64,000 nt of DNA from Platerodrilus igneus (taxonomy: Eukaryota > Arthropoda > Insecta > Coleoptera > Lycidae): NCBI GenBank assembly GCA_036346225.1, contig JARFIW010001188.1:186001-250000 (forward strand). Reading direction: 5' to 3'. Each line of letters begins with the position of its first letter. The stretch's first letter is position 1. Positions 35,656-47,367 of this stretch are shown in pieces. Both the position numbers and the translations under genes were made by a program. Under the pieces are notes generated by a model. It saw only the letters and a program-made list of their open reading frames with translations. It was not told the origin of the DNA and made no database searches.

Positions 35656-36974
35656 TAGGATAAGTGCCATTTTGCAGTGGACCATAACTTTAAATAATAA
35701 AAATGCATTTTTTAAAGAATGCGTTTTGTAGGATCAATTAACCCTACATTTCTAATTCAAGCAATACTGCTTTTAAATGAAAAAAGTTAAAAATGTATTT
35801 TATAGTTTAAAGTTCTGGGCTATATTGTATCAGGCTAGTTAATTCTCACATGCCCTGTATTGTAAACGTTTTCAGTAACTACATTTAGTTTGGTTTGTTT
35901 TTAAAAGTTGTTATGTTTAATTTTTAGTTTTAATAAACTTATACATAATCGTTTTATGCTTTTTTTTCTGTATGCAATAAATTTACTACATACATTTCAT
36001 TATTTACCATCAGATGTAACAATATAACTTTGACCAAATTTTAAAGTAAACGGTCACCCAGTGTACTGTAACATTGTTATATAAAGAAAGCAATCTAAAA
36101 AAACTAGCATTTTCTTAGAAAACTTTTGATTTCACTTTAATCACAATTTGAATATTTTGGTCGCTGTAGAGTTGAAAATATTCATCCCAGAAAAACTGTT
36201 GGCAGATTTACATGTCATCTTGGTCGTATACGTATAGGTATACTGATTTTCGTAAGAAACTTGGTATTACAACGCAAATATGGTATTGGTTGTATTTTTG
36301 TGGATGTTACGTGGAAATTCGAAATCACAGTTAATATTATGTAAATGCAATTTACCATTTAATTTGATATAAATTGTTTTGTGCTGCAAGGAAGTTTAAC
36401 TGTGTAATCACTGATGGGTATTTACAAATTTTATGTTTTGATACTCCTAACCACATTACTATTCATCTCATCTGACGTAAGGCAAAACCATTATGTAAAA
36501 AGTGCACGCCATTATTACAAAATTAAGGTAAAGCTACATAGTGAAAATACATTCTTAGTGGAATATTCCATAGGAGATACCAACCATAACCTTGTAAAAA
36601 TACACAAGCTAGTAATTTTACACGGTAAAAATACAACCTACTTGCAAAATTACATGGTGAAAATACATTGTTAGTGGAATATTCCATAGGAGATATCAAT
36701 TATTACCTTGTAGAATTACACAAGCTAGTAATTTTACATTTTAAAATTACAGCATACTTGTAAAATTACATAAAAATTATACATAGTGTTGGTAGAAGTA
36801 CATTGGGTAAATACATCTTCCGTTTAATTTTTCTATGTATATTTACAATACAAATGTGTTAACACAATGTGTATGTAAACGCTATACACGACACATGTAA
36901 TTTTACCGTATCAATAATTGTACACAAATAACCAATCATTTTTGTAGTAAATTTACAATGTACTGTTTTCAGTG
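35656..36974 (+). other. CACTA-like 3' region
   Basis: No gene after the hairpin. It is AT-rich, with subterminal TGTAAAATTAC-like motifs in both orientations concentrated between 36540 and 36960, then the CACTG-type terminus. A short open frame at 36414-36674 runs through the tandem repeat and is not credible as a gene. Confidence 0.5.
36541..36772 (+). repeat. Two 116-bp tandem copies in the CACTA-like 3' subterminal region
   Basis: Copy 1 starts at 36541 and copy 2 at 36657, each opening with GTGAAAATACATT and containing AGTGGAATATTCCATAGGAG. Each copy holds several TGTAAAATTAC-like motifs, so the duplication multiplies subterminal binding motifs. Confidence 0.75.
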
Positions 36975-37259
36975 CATGCACCGTCGCGTTTACGATACAC
37001 AAAATCTTGTCTTTGGCGTTAACATACCGCCACCTAAAATTATTAAATTTTAACAGGAAACTCACTATAAGAAAGTAAACAGCCGATAAAACAAATTTCT
37101 TCTCATATTTGTAATTGCGGGCTTTCTCTCCCAGTAGGGAAAGGGTTTACCCGCGCCGTTGCTCAGGGAACAGAAAGGACACGAACTGCGTAAAATAGAA
37201 ACAAAAAAATTAAAAAAGAAATAAATTTAAATAGAAACTCGTAGAGTATAAAAAAATTT
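36975..37259. other. Unassigned spacer
   Basis: Between the CACTA-like 3' end and the BEL/Pao remnant. I see no gene or repeat that I can name; the last ~100 bp could be 3' non-coding sequence of the BEL/Pao fragment. Confidence 0.35.
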
Positions 37260-38420
37260 AAACTATTGATTCTTAGGAAGATAAATAGGTGTATTGATTG
37301 GACGTTTGAAAATGTCACCTGAAGTTTTAACCAGAGCAACACGGAAATAGCCGTCACGGCCCGGAAACAAATTTACAATTTTCCGTAACGACCAAGATAA
37401 GGAGGGAGAGGTCTCGAACTTAGAAATGTAAGCTAGATCCCTACCAACGGAGACACAACAAAACAATTCCATTTTCTACGCTGAGAAACAATATTAAGGT
37501 ACTCATTTGACCATCTTCTCCATAGAGAATGGGTAAATTGACATAAACGCTGCCAGCGGCAGTAAAGATCCACATCGGCAGAGAAGACCACCTCGGGAAG
37601 ACTGAGAATAGGCCCTCTAATAAGAAAATGGCCAGGGGAAAGGTAATTAACCCCGCTATTAGGATTTGAAGAGGAAAATACCTACGGACGACTATATAAA
37701 ACAGCCTCAATACGAGTAACAATGGTAGATAGAAATTAGAGATTTTTCCCCAAAAATTTGCAGCATTAAGGATTTTGCAGGTTTTACTCCGGTTTCCCAT
37801 ATTCCGCCGACATTCAGAGCATACGTAGGATTGTGAAACCATTGTATTTGTTGGGAAACCAAAGCAGACATGATCTCCATACGATTAGTTTTTAGAAGAC
37901 TTTGAGCCTCAGACAACAAACGGGATGCATCTACAAAATTCCGACCACAATCGGAATATACGGCAGTTGGCAGACTCCGACATGAAGTTAATCTATGAAA
38001 TGTAGCTATAAAGGCAGCTATAGTTAATGCAGATACAAGTTCCAAGTGAACGGCTTTGATACTCATACAAATGAATATACAAAAATAGACCTTGTGAACA
38101 GCAGCATTCCGTCTAGTAGAAGGTTTGATTAAAGAAGAACCCGAAAAGTCGACCCCAGCATTTGTAAAGGGTCTCGTAATTTGAACACGATGGGAGGGTA
38201 GATCTGCCATAATGGGTTGAATAGGCTTCGCAGTTAAACGAAAGCAAGGCAAACATTTTCGAATACGTTGAACTAGAGATCGTGGACCTGTGAGCCAATA
38301 TTTACGTTGCATAAGAAATTGTGTAGCTGAAGCACCAGAATGTAGAGATATGAAATGGTAATGACCGCATATAAAAAGCAATAGTCTTGCTCGCTTTGGC
38401 AATAAAAACGAGTGTTTCAT
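37260..38420 (-). pseudogene. Degraded BEL/Pao integrase fragment
   Basis: Read on the minus strand, the sequence gives the C-terminal part of a BEL/Pao Pol: a zinc-binding region (IRKCLPCFR), PIMADLPSHRV, the integrase core (AGVDFSG, then VYSDCGRNF, then VGGIWETGVK) and, after frame changes near 37750 and 37470, the terminal domain ending in PGRDGYFRVALVKTSG at about 37330. At least two frameshifts break it. It ends near 37260 with no recognised LTR. It is distinct from the more complete BEL/Pao element at 41442. Confidence 0.8.
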
Positions 38421-38524
38421 GATGTGGACTTGTCAGGAGTTAGGTTAGCTAGTGTTGTCTGGAATTAGGTTAGGCTAGTTGTATTTGTGTGGACTGAGGT
38501 TAAGATAAAAAGAAAAATTGATAG

Positions 38525-38554
38525 GTTAGGTCAGCGCCGCGGCGCTGACCTAAC
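38525..38554. repeat. Perfect 30-bp GC-rich palindrome
   Basis: GTTAGGTCAGCGCCG is followed directly by its exact reverse complement, with no loop. Pairing extends six more bases (TTGATA/TATCAA) across a single bulged G. It sits in otherwise AT-rich sequence next to several TTAGGTTAG words. Confidence 0.85.
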
Positions 38555-39019
38555 TATCAACCTATGCATGGGGGCATAAAGATATAGGTCTAAGATAGTT
38601 GTTTATAATTGTATAGATTTTGTAAATCTATTGTATATATTAGTTTTCAGATTCCATAATTTTTAAATTCTTCGCCCACCTTCCCTTCTTCCAAATCCCT
38701 CCTGCTTCTATCCTGGTGGACAGAGTATACGTGTTATCTCCACGTGGTGTTCGCGGAACACAGCTGTTTTAGATTTTTAGGGAAATGGTTGGTTAAAGCA
38801 TATGTCTTGGATAACGAAAAAAGGGTTTTAGAGATGGAGTTAAATAAAGATGGGCAAAAATTAGAGATTTGGTTCTTTAGAAGGCGTGACTTTGTAAGGG
38901 GTGGGTCTATTTAAAATTTATTTGCAAATTTGGGCTCCCTAGAAAATCTAATATTAGTTGATACCAAAAAAGATATATTTATCTTAAAAGAGTGACTACC
39001 GCGCGGATAATAAATACAA
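38555..39019. other. Spacer with a diverged dispersed repeat
   Basis: No gene seen. The stretch at about 38860-39000 resembles sequence at 41310-41440 and 47800-48240 (shared words such as 'gtaaggggtgg', 'tttaaaat(c/t)tatttgca' and 'aatattagttgatac'), so it is a member of the repeat family that surrounds the Polinton-like remnants. Confidence 0.45.
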
Positions 39020-39383
39020 TATACCACTTGTCAACAAAAAAGTTGTAGGAAAATTCAAAGACGAATTTAATGGAAATCTAGTATTAAAATTTGTTGGTAG
39101 TAGGGCTAAGTCCTACTGTATTGTAAGCGAGAAACACACGATTAAAAAGATGAAAGGGGTTTCACGAAGTATAGTTAAGAATATTGATGTAGATAGTTTT
39201 AAGGACATTGTACATAATAATTGTGGTGCCCTTATGCATAGCATGGTGTGTATTCGTAGTCATAAACACGAACTTTATACCCAATTAATTAATAAAATTA
39301 GTTTGTCGGGCGAAAATGACAAAAGGTACGTCATCCCTAATAGTACAGCAACCTACGCATGGGGATATACAGACATAGGATAG
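39020..39383 (+). pseudogene. C-terminal fragment of a Polinton/adintovirus-like DNA polymerase B
   Basis: One frame reads KFKDEFNG, FVGSRAKSYC, MKGVSRSIVKN, RSHKHELYTQLINKISLS and ENDKRYVI. This matches, from memory, the conserved tail of protein-primed family B polymerases of Polinton/Maverick and adintovirus-like elements in arthropods. The catalytic core is absent, so the copy is dead. It should follow the N-terminal fragment at 40480-41173 but precedes it here, implying rearrangement or two separate copies. Confidence 0.6.
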
Positions 39384-40479
39384 TTACATATATATGTTTA
39401 TATTTTATTGTGTATGTATATAGTAGCATGTAAGTTAGTTATAAGACATACCCACCATCTCCATAATTAATAATCCCTTCGCTCCTGGCGACATGTGTTT
39501 ACCTCCACGCGGTGTCGCTGGACGTTAAAACATATTGTTAGATTAACGGTAATATGACTTATTGACCGAAAATACGTTTTGTCTAGTAAAGAACCTTTCG
39601 AATCATGCATGCAACTACGCGACAGTGCGTGGGAGAATTAGGATTCTCTCCAATAAGAAATTAAAGTTTTCATGTACGTAGCACCAGTCATTGGGAAATG
39701 GTAAAAATGTTAACCCATCAAATCGTTGGATTCAAAAAGAACGGTGCGGCGGAATGTATGGTGGTTCCCGTTAGAATAATCGAAAGTGGTTAATCGATCG
39801 TATTAGATGTTTAAATATGCGAAAGTGTAAAAGCCTACATGAGCAAAATTTAATTATCAGACAAAAAATTGCGCGATGTGCTATACTTTTTAAGAAAGTA
39901 TAGAATGGTGCTTTGCAGTAGTCCTAGCAGTAAAAAAGGCGACAGACTTTTTCAACCAACTACAAAAATAGCAGTAGCGCAGAGAAGGGGTATGCATGTA
40001 TTATACAGCGCACTGATACTATAAAATACGTTAGTTTACGGGTAGCTCGAATGTGTAATTGATCACGACTTATAGATCCCTCGGAGGTTTCAAATTCTGA
40101 GACCATTGTCATTTGAAAAATGTTTGGAAATTATCAGAATGGGAGCGGGTGGAAGTATAAGTTAGACGGATGATTGACCGAGTTTTTCTATCTTTTACGA
40201 GGGAATCGGCAGTTAGCAGACAACGAGCATCTAATTCTCTATTCGGGTGGTATCAAGTACTTGTCGTCTCTAGAAATAATTATGTGCTACCGACCGTTAT
40301 GCGGAAGATTTGGTTCTAGGAAATGAGCAACCTACGAAGGTACGGAATACTTGGTATTAATGCTAATTGGTTTAGTGACCGCGCCTGTGCACTCTTCGAG
40401 TGTCTTCGGCAATCTTCGATTGTTTCCAAAATGTACATAAACCATGGCGCTATCCATGGAAGCTGGTCGAAGAAAAATG
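39384..40479. other. Unassigned spacer
   Basis: No reading frame or repeat that I recognise. A block near 39500 (CCTCCACGCGGTGTCGCTGGA) resembles 38740-38760 on the other side of the polymerase fragment, possibly paired repeats around it. Confidence 0.4.
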
Positions 40480-41173
40480 TCATCCAAGGATATTTTTAAT
40501 TGCAACTTTTGTGGTGCTTCTTATACCTGGAAAAATGCTCCCAAATAGCACCAGAACAAATGTCGTGGTGCAAACATCGTACACGGTTAAGCTTATACAT
40601 TCGTCAGCAGCAAAGTACTTAAACTGTGGGTCATGCAGTATCGCTATTATGAGAATGGACAACTTACTGCGGCACAAGGAAAAACAGCACGGTATGTCAT
40701 TAAGCCGTAAACGTTCAGTTCTGCCAGCTGTTAAAGCGTCTTGTACGAAACAACGACAACAGTTACCGCTACTGGCGAAAATGGTGTAGAAATGGTTAGC
40801 ACTTAACAACCGTATGGCTAGTTATCGCATGAAGAACGCCAGTGTCGACGATGGAGTGTTCTAGTTTCTTTGGAAGCAGAAAGAGCGGTTTATTCGATTA
40901 CTTAATGAAAAAGGAACACAACATACAGCAATAAAAGTTAATTGCGAACTCTACGGCGTCTACACAAAAATGGGAGAAGAGACTACCGATGTGAAATCCT
41001 TTAACACAAAAAATATGTTTATAACGTCTTCTAATAATCTGGAAAATATGTACGAGGTCTTAAGCGAAACCATCAGAACAAAATCAGAGGAATTTAAAAC
41101 ACTTGAGTCTGGTTGGTCTTTGAAAAAGGTGCTGTATTTAGAAATAAATAATAATAAGTATAAGCCGATGTGA
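40480..41173 (+). pseudogene. N-terminal fragment of a Polinton/adintovirus-like DNA polymerase B with C2H2 finger
   Basis: CNFCGASYTWKN (about 40500) and, in another frame, a full C2H2 finger C-x2-C-x12-H-x4-H (about 40625-40695) are followed by stops and shifts. The segment then reads AIKVNCELYGVY and ESGWSLKKVLYLEINNNKY, ending at 41173. The NCELYG and SGW...LEINNNKY blocks recur, as I recall, in the N-terminal region of arthropod Polinton/adintovirus-type polymerase ORFs. Identification is by motif memory only. Confidence 0.5.
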
Positions 41174-41441
41174 GGAGTTCTAGGTTAAGAATAAAAGTTG
41201 TGAATATGTATTTAGAAATGTGGTTTACAAAATTTAAACAGAATTGTCTGTAATAAAAAGTTTTAAGAATGGTTTTTAAATTTTCTTTTATGCATGAAAG
41301 TGCAGGAAAGTTATAATTTAGAGGGTATGTGTGTAAAACGGTAAGGGTGATCCGATTTTAAATCTATTTACAGATTCGGATTTTGCATAAAATTCTAGAC
41401 TAATTTGATGTATCGCATAACTAAAAAATTTATAAGGACGG
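41174..41441. repeat. Dispersed repeat interrupted by the BEL/Pao insertion
   Basis: From about 41310 this matches 47935-48055 closely ('gtgtgtaaaacggtaagg', 'aaaattctagactaatttgat', 'aaaaaatttataaggacgg'). The BEL/Pao element inserted at the GACGG word; its right flank resumes at 47792. Confidence 0.7.
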
Positions 41442-41865
41442 TGGTAACGCCGGCAACAAATTCCTTTTATTTTAATATATTACAGTTTATTAATTCGATA
41501 AATTATTGCCAGAATAGCATTTAATTCAGGTTATTTTAATTTATAGATAAATTGAAACATATGCCAATTCTGACAATAACTAAATTAAAACAGATAGTAA
41601 CGAGCATCGGTGTGATTCGGTTCGCTAGTAAACTGTGGCATCGGTGTGCACGTCAAAATAACCCCTTGCACCCGTCTTAGCGTGGGTTCGAAAACGTTAA
41701 ATTTCTACATTGGTGATCCTTGCCTTCCTTCAATGACCATCCTAAATCTCACCCTTTAAACGCCTATTTAAAGCGAGCTGCAGATCTTGGGTAAGTTCAT
41801 TGCATTATTTTTGTTTGTTCATGTTTAAAAAATACAGTCCACTGTGTCTTAACCGAGCGCTAATA
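41442..41865 (+). repeat. BEL/Pao 5' LTR
   Basis: Begins TGGTAACGCC and ends GAGCGCTAATA. A TATTTAAAG at about 41765 is the best TATA candidate. A possible primer-binding site (TGG...) starts about three bases after the LTR. Confidence 0.92.
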
Positions 41866-42187
41866 TTTTGGTTACCTTCGGGCACGGATTGTTAGTAGCG
41901 GAATTTAGCACTCTACTAAATACCGGGTTATAAGGGTTATTTTGCTCGTTCATGCCACAGTTCATTTACAAGAATCGTTCACTATAGATAACATAAACAG
42001 GTGTATGTTAAACAGACCTTTCGCGCTCTGTTGTCGCATATGCTTTTCTATTTCAAATTCGCTTATCTATCCTTGCAATAGTGAGTACATTTGAAATAGC
42101 GTAAACAATACAAATCTTTCGTTCTAAATTTACATATTTGTTATACATCTGCAATTTGTTATTAATCACCGAATTATTAATATCACA
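41866..42187 (+). other. BEL/Pao 5' leader
   Basis: About 320 bp between the 5' LTR and the first ATG. It probably contains the primer-binding site and packaging signal; nothing else is recognisable. Confidence 0.5.
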
Positions 42188-45100
42188 ATGAATAAAGCGG
42201 TTAATAGATTAAAATCACTTCAATCTAAAAAAGGAAACCTATTTTCAAAGAATTCAAATTCTTTACGATAAAAGTAAAAAACATTCAAGATTCGGTAATT
42301 TTAAAGGAATTTAAGATAAGACACGCAACCCTAGATGACACAAAACGTAAATTAGATGAAATCATAGATGAAATCAATACGATAGGGTTTGAAACGGATC
42401 CAGAATTTAAACCGAACTACAATGAATTAAACGCTATCGATGAACTTTATTGTTACATTCAGGATGTTGCTACCGGTCTAATCACTTCGAAAGTTACCGA
42501 TCAATCTTCTCAAAATCAAACTATGCAGGCAGCTGAAGCTACTGTTCGTCTCCCAAAAATTGATCTAATTGATTTTAACGGCGATTTTCTAAAATGGCCT
42601 CTTTTCTACGAAACATTTAAAAGCCTTATCCATAATAATTCTAATTTGGACAATACTTGCAAAATGCATTATTTATTAGGAAAATTACGCGGTAGCGCTC
42701 TGGCATTAAACTCTGGTATGTTACCGACGGCTGAAAATTACTCTATACTATGGACCGCATTAATTGAAAAATATGAAGATAAACGCGCTTTAGCTAACAC
42801 TTATCTTTCTCAGGTTTTCGACTTTAAAGCGCTTCAAACGGAAGGTATCATCAGTCTAAATTCATTCATAGAAAAGGTCGACTTTGCAATCAATGCTCTT
42901 CGTAAATTAAACATTACAAACTTGTCTGATTTTATTCTTACTTCTATTGCTTTATCAAAGCTAGACAATCATACACGACGAATTTTTGAACAATCTTTAA
43001 AGGGAGGTTCGATTCCTACTTACGATGAGCCAGCCACGTTCGTAAAAGAACAAGTTAAAATTTTAGATCGAACCAGCAGTAGCAAAACAAAGCAAAGTAA
43101 TGGCCACACAAACAAGACGAAGGTCTTACATGCCTTCGCCACAAAAGAAGTAAATAATCACGACAATTTGAAATGTGCTTATTGTAAAGGCGAACATCAT
43201 CGATTAGCTAGGTGTTACAAATTTCTTAATCTTTCTCCGCAAAATCGAATTTCTTTTGTTAAAGATCAAAGATTGTGTATTAACTGTCTCAGTTCTAAGC
43301 ACGCTTTGTCGTTATGCCCTTCCACGTATTCATGTAGGTTGTGCAGTAACCGTCATCATTCAGTGTTACATATTCCTAGTCCGATTGTTGACACAAATAA
43401 TCAAGCGTTATCTAATCCTATAAATACAAATGAAGCAATTAATGTGAGTCTTTGTTCAACGTCGACTAAGGAAAGTTCAGATAAAAATTACACGATTCTG
43501 TTAGCGACTGCGATCGTTAAAGTTGAATCAACAATGGGTACTCACCTGCGGTTGAGATTCCTAATTGATAGTGCTAGTCAATGTAACTTCATTACATCTA
43601 AATGCTGTCAATTGCTTCGATTACCTGTAAATAAAACTTACACGTCTATTTCAGGGATCGGTGCGTCTTTCAAACCTGTTCGCGGTCAAACGCAAATAGC
43701 ATTTACATCTCAACATGATGCAAATGTTAAATACAAAATGCAAGCGTTCGTGTTAGACAAAATCACGGATCGTTTGCCATCTTGTGCTGTCGACCCAGCA
43801 GTTTGTAAACATTTCAGCAATCTACGTTTAGCCGATGAAACTTTCTTTCGTCCTGGAGAAATTCACGGAATTATAGGTGCTGAACTTGTACCACATATTT
43901 TGGAATCATTCAAATATTCAAGTCCCGATTTACCCGTTGCCATAAATTCCACTATAGAATTTATAATTATGGGTCAAACTCCAATTCAAAATGTCACGAC
44001 CAATTTAAAGGTTTATTGTTGTGTTGAAGGGTCCGAGATCATAGAACCTTTGCTTCAGAAATTTTGGGAGCTTGAAGAAGTAGGTGAAGTCGTTACTCGT
44101 AGTTCCGACGATATTAAATGTGAAGAATTGTTCTCTACTTCAACAAAACGAGATGATACTGGTCGATACATTGTTGCTTTACCTTTTACAGAATATCCGC
44201 CAAACTTAGGAAATTCATTTTCTACAGCTTTGCGCAGATTTTATTCTCTAGAAAAAAAATTATCTTTATCGCCGTCATACAGAGTAGCCAATAGTGCGGC
44301 GATGAAAGATTATATTGAGCAAGGTCATATAAACCTTATTCCAAAGTGTACTCCTCATTTCAAAGGATATTTTATTCCTCATCACGGGGTGTTTAAGGAA
44401 GAATCGGTTTCTACCCCTTTACGCATCGTTTTTGATGCATCGTCTAAAGATGCATTTAATAAATCTTTAAATGACTGCCTTTATGCCGGTCCAAAATTGC
44501 AAACCGATTTATTTTGCATATTAATTAATTTTCGATTAATGGAATTTGCCTTAATTTCTGACGTTCATCAGATGTTTCGCCAAATAAAAATATGTTCCGA
44601 ACATCAATCTTATCAACGTTTGCTTTGGCGATTCAGCATAGATGAACCATTACAAACGTATCAACTCACAAGAGTTACTTTTGGTGTCAAATCATCTCCA
44701 TATTTAGCTCTACGTACTGTACTTCAGCTAGCATTAGATGAAGCAAAAAATTTTCCGCTTGCATCCGCAGTTGTACAAAGAGATATGTATGTAGATGACG
44801 TAATTTCTTCGGTGGAATCTTTAGATAATGCCAAAGTCCTTTATCATGAACTGCTCGGGCTTTTCACGGCCGGAGGTTTTCAGTTAGTTAAATGGGCCAG
44901 AAATTCTTCGCATTTAACAAACGAAATATCTGAAAATATTCGAATGGACAATGTTGTAGATTTCGAAAGCAATATTTTAAAGGTATTGGGTCTTCAATGG
45001 CATCCAAAGGTTGATAATTTAACATTTGCGGTTAAAGGTCCAAATGAAATCTGTACAAAGAGAAATATTCTTTCCACTGTAGCTAGAATGTGGGATCCAT

Positions 45101-45417
45101 TAGGACTCTTATCTCCCGTGACAATATTTGCCAAACTACTAATCAAAGAATTATGGATATTAAAGTTGTCTTGGGATGAAGAAACCCCTCCATATATTAA
45201 AGGTTTGTGGAATACCTTTCAGCAAGAAATAATTCAACTTTCCGACTTTAAAATATCCCGACACATCGGATATTCATCAGTAACGTCATTACAACTTGTG
45301 GGATTTTGCGATGCTTCCGAAAAGGCATACAGTGCCGTCGTATACGCCCGAACAGTGTCTCTGGATGGCGAAGTAAAATTATTTTACTATGCGGTAAAGC
45401 TAAATTGGCTCCAATAA
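42188..45417 (+). CDS. BEL/Pao Gag-protease-reverse transcriptase polyprotein (N-terminus frameshifted)
   Basis: An ATG at 42188 probably opened Gag, but its frame hits TAA after 27 codons; the main frame can be followed from about 42270 and has ATG at 42523. Counting from 42523 (964 aa): the DUF1759-like Gag domain covers 15-180; two CCHC knuckles are at 218-231 and 252-265, followed by CRLC; the aspartic protease motif is DSASQ at 349-353; RT has its first catalytic Asp at 680 (ISDVHQMF) and YVDD at 756-759; the RNase H-type DAS motif is near 929. The frame ends early at 45417 through a frameshift. Product: particle protein and replication enzymes of the retrotransposon. Confidence 0.93.
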
Positions 45418-46018
45418 AACTGTCACTATTCCTCGTTTGGAGTTATGTGCTGCTTTATTGCTTGCAAGACTATTAAATTGCATCATTCGTACATATTCCT
45501 CACGATGCACTATCAAACAAGTTTTTGCGTTTTCTGATTCCATGGTGGTTCTTAACTTTTGTAGCCAATCGAGTGGCAAAAATTCAAAATTTATTACCAG
45601 TAACTCGCTGGTTTCATGTTGATGGCATTTCAAATCCTGCCGATTGTGCGTCTCGCGGTATATCTCCAAATCAATTTCTTAACGCCGAGTTGTGGTTGCA
45701 GGGGCCATCGTGGCTTCTTTCTCAAGAAAGCGATTGGCCTATTAAAATCATTGACACGCAAGAAATTATTTTGGCTGCCAATAAACTTGAACAGAAATTG
45801 ATTTCACTTCCTGTGACACAATCAGAAGTTCATCCCTTATACGCCCTGATTGATAGATGCAGTTCTTACTCTAAATTGTTAAGCATAACTGTTTATGTTT
45901 TGAGATTTGTTAAACGTTTGCCTAAAAGGAACCGCATTTCTGCGGAAAATCTTGTTGCGGCAGAAAATATTCTAATTTTCTGGAAAAGGGACAACTTTGT
46001 TCGAAACCCTTTCGACAT
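45418..46018 (+). pseudogene. BEL/Pao RNase H tail and linker, frameshifted
   Basis: Continues the polyprotein in other frames: IPRLELCAALLLARLL near 45435 (in two frames), FAFSDSMVVL near 45530, then VANRVAKIQ and DGISNPADCASRG in the frame of 45525-46022. The changes of frame near 45410, 45430 and 45550 show at least three small indels. Confidence 0.8.
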
Positions 46019-47263
46019 TTGAATCCTTTTCTTTCAAATAACTTAATTAGAGTTGGCGGTCGTCTGTCAAATGTAAATATTTCATATGATCAGCAGCATC
46101 CAGTTCTTTTACCTAAGAAAGATCGTTTTACCGATTTATTAATTGATCATTTTCATGTAAAAATTTACACACAGGGCCACATCTTCTGCTTTCTCTATTA
46201 CGTCAGCATTTTTTGATTATAGCGGCTAGAAATTTGGTTCGGACTCGTGTTCAAAATTGTAATCATTGTTTCAGAAGAAAACCTCGACCTTCTTTTCCTC
46301 TTATGGCTGACTTACCGTCTCCTAGGGTTAATCAGGCCAAAGCATTTATGCATACTGGCACCGATTTTGCCGGACCTTTTAATATAACTCTTAGTAGACA
46401 CCGGGGAGTTAAAGCTCAAAAGGCCTATATATGCATATTTGTTTGTTTAACAACTCGTGCCGTGCATCTAGAATTAGCGTCAAGTTTGTCAACCGACATA
46501 TTCCTTGCCGCATTTAAGCGTTTCCTTGCTAGAAGGGGACCATGTGCGGTTATGTATTCCGACCGCGGGACAAATTTCGTGGGCACTAAAAATTATTTAG
46601 ATTCCCTTCAAGAATTTTTCCGAAATTCAAATTGCCTAAATGCCATTGGCCATGAACTTAGTCAAAGGCGCATTGATTGGAAATTTAATCCGCCTTCGGC
46701 TCCTCATTTTGGAGGAATATGGGAGGCGAATATTAAAAGCGTGAAAGGTCATTTAATGAAAGTTGTGGGAGAGCAAATACTTTCTTATGAAGAATTTTCA
46801 ACGGTTTTAACACAAATCGAAGCGTTGTTAAATTCACGTCCGTTATGCTGGCTTAGTTCAGACCCTTCGGAACCTCTCGCATTATCGCCTGCTCATTTTT
46901 TAACTCTCACCCCGTTGCAGTTCTTGCCCGCTGCCGATGAAACCGGAAAGGCGCTTGCGCTTGTAAATCGCAAGCAACTTTTAGATCAAATTGTTCAATC
47001 CTATTGGAAGCGATGGTCTAGGGAATACTTGTGTGAACTACAATCCCGACAGAAGTGGAATACACCTTCCTGTCCTGTTGAGCCAGGTTTAGTCGTGATA
47101 GTGATGCGCGATAATTGCCCGCCTTTGCAGTAGCCAACAGGTGTAATTGAACAAACTCACCCCGGAAAAGACGGCATTATTAGGGTTGTCACAGTACGTA
47201 CAAAAGATGGGGTTTATACCCGTCCAGTAGCAAAGCTGTGTTCACTCCCCACGCAGTAAACTT
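46019..47263 (+). pseudogene. BEL/Pao integrase, one shift and one nonsense codon
   Basis: A short segment from 46019 (LIRVGGRLSN) is followed after a shift near 46170-46210 by a long frame, 46213-47133. Integrase acids are visible as D in GTDFAGPF, D in YSDRGTNF and E in GIWEANIKSVK, with the terminal domain after that. TAG at 47131-47133 interrupts the last domain; the frame stays open beyond it (HPGKDGIIRVV) to TAA at 47261-47263. Confidence 0.88.
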
Positions 47264-47367
47264 TTTTTTTACATGCGCTGTTTATAGTTTTCTTTTCTTT
47301 TCTTCTTTTTTTTCATTTAATATGAATTTTTCATTTTGTTAAAATCTTATTTTAAGGCCGAAGGATA

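Larger units (their letters stand above)
29649..36974. mobile_element. CACTA/EnSpm-like DNA transposon with two genes (~7.3 kb)
   Basis: The left end CACTGAAAA (29649) and the right end TTTTCAGTG (ending 36974) are inverted. Both are followed inward by similar AT-rich sequence and many copies of short TGTAATTTTAC/TGTAAAATTAC-like motifs, the subterminal repeats typical of CACTA elements. The flanking dinucleotide is CA on both sides, a possible 2-bp target duplication and weak evidence alone. Inside are a zinc-finger transposase (30118-32725) and a spliced CIDE-N gene (33205-35411), both on the plus strand. The left end lies only 35 bp from the foldback terminus. Confidence 0.65.

Noticed and set aside
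36414..36674. 86-residue frame near the CACTA-like 3' end
   Set aside because: Runs through the 116-bp tandem repeat and subterminal motifs; has a hydrophobic start but no other support.
38430..38530. TTAGGTTAG words as insect telomeric repeat (TTAGG)n
   Set aside because: Only one to two units at a time, interspersed with other sequence; too short for telomeric tract.
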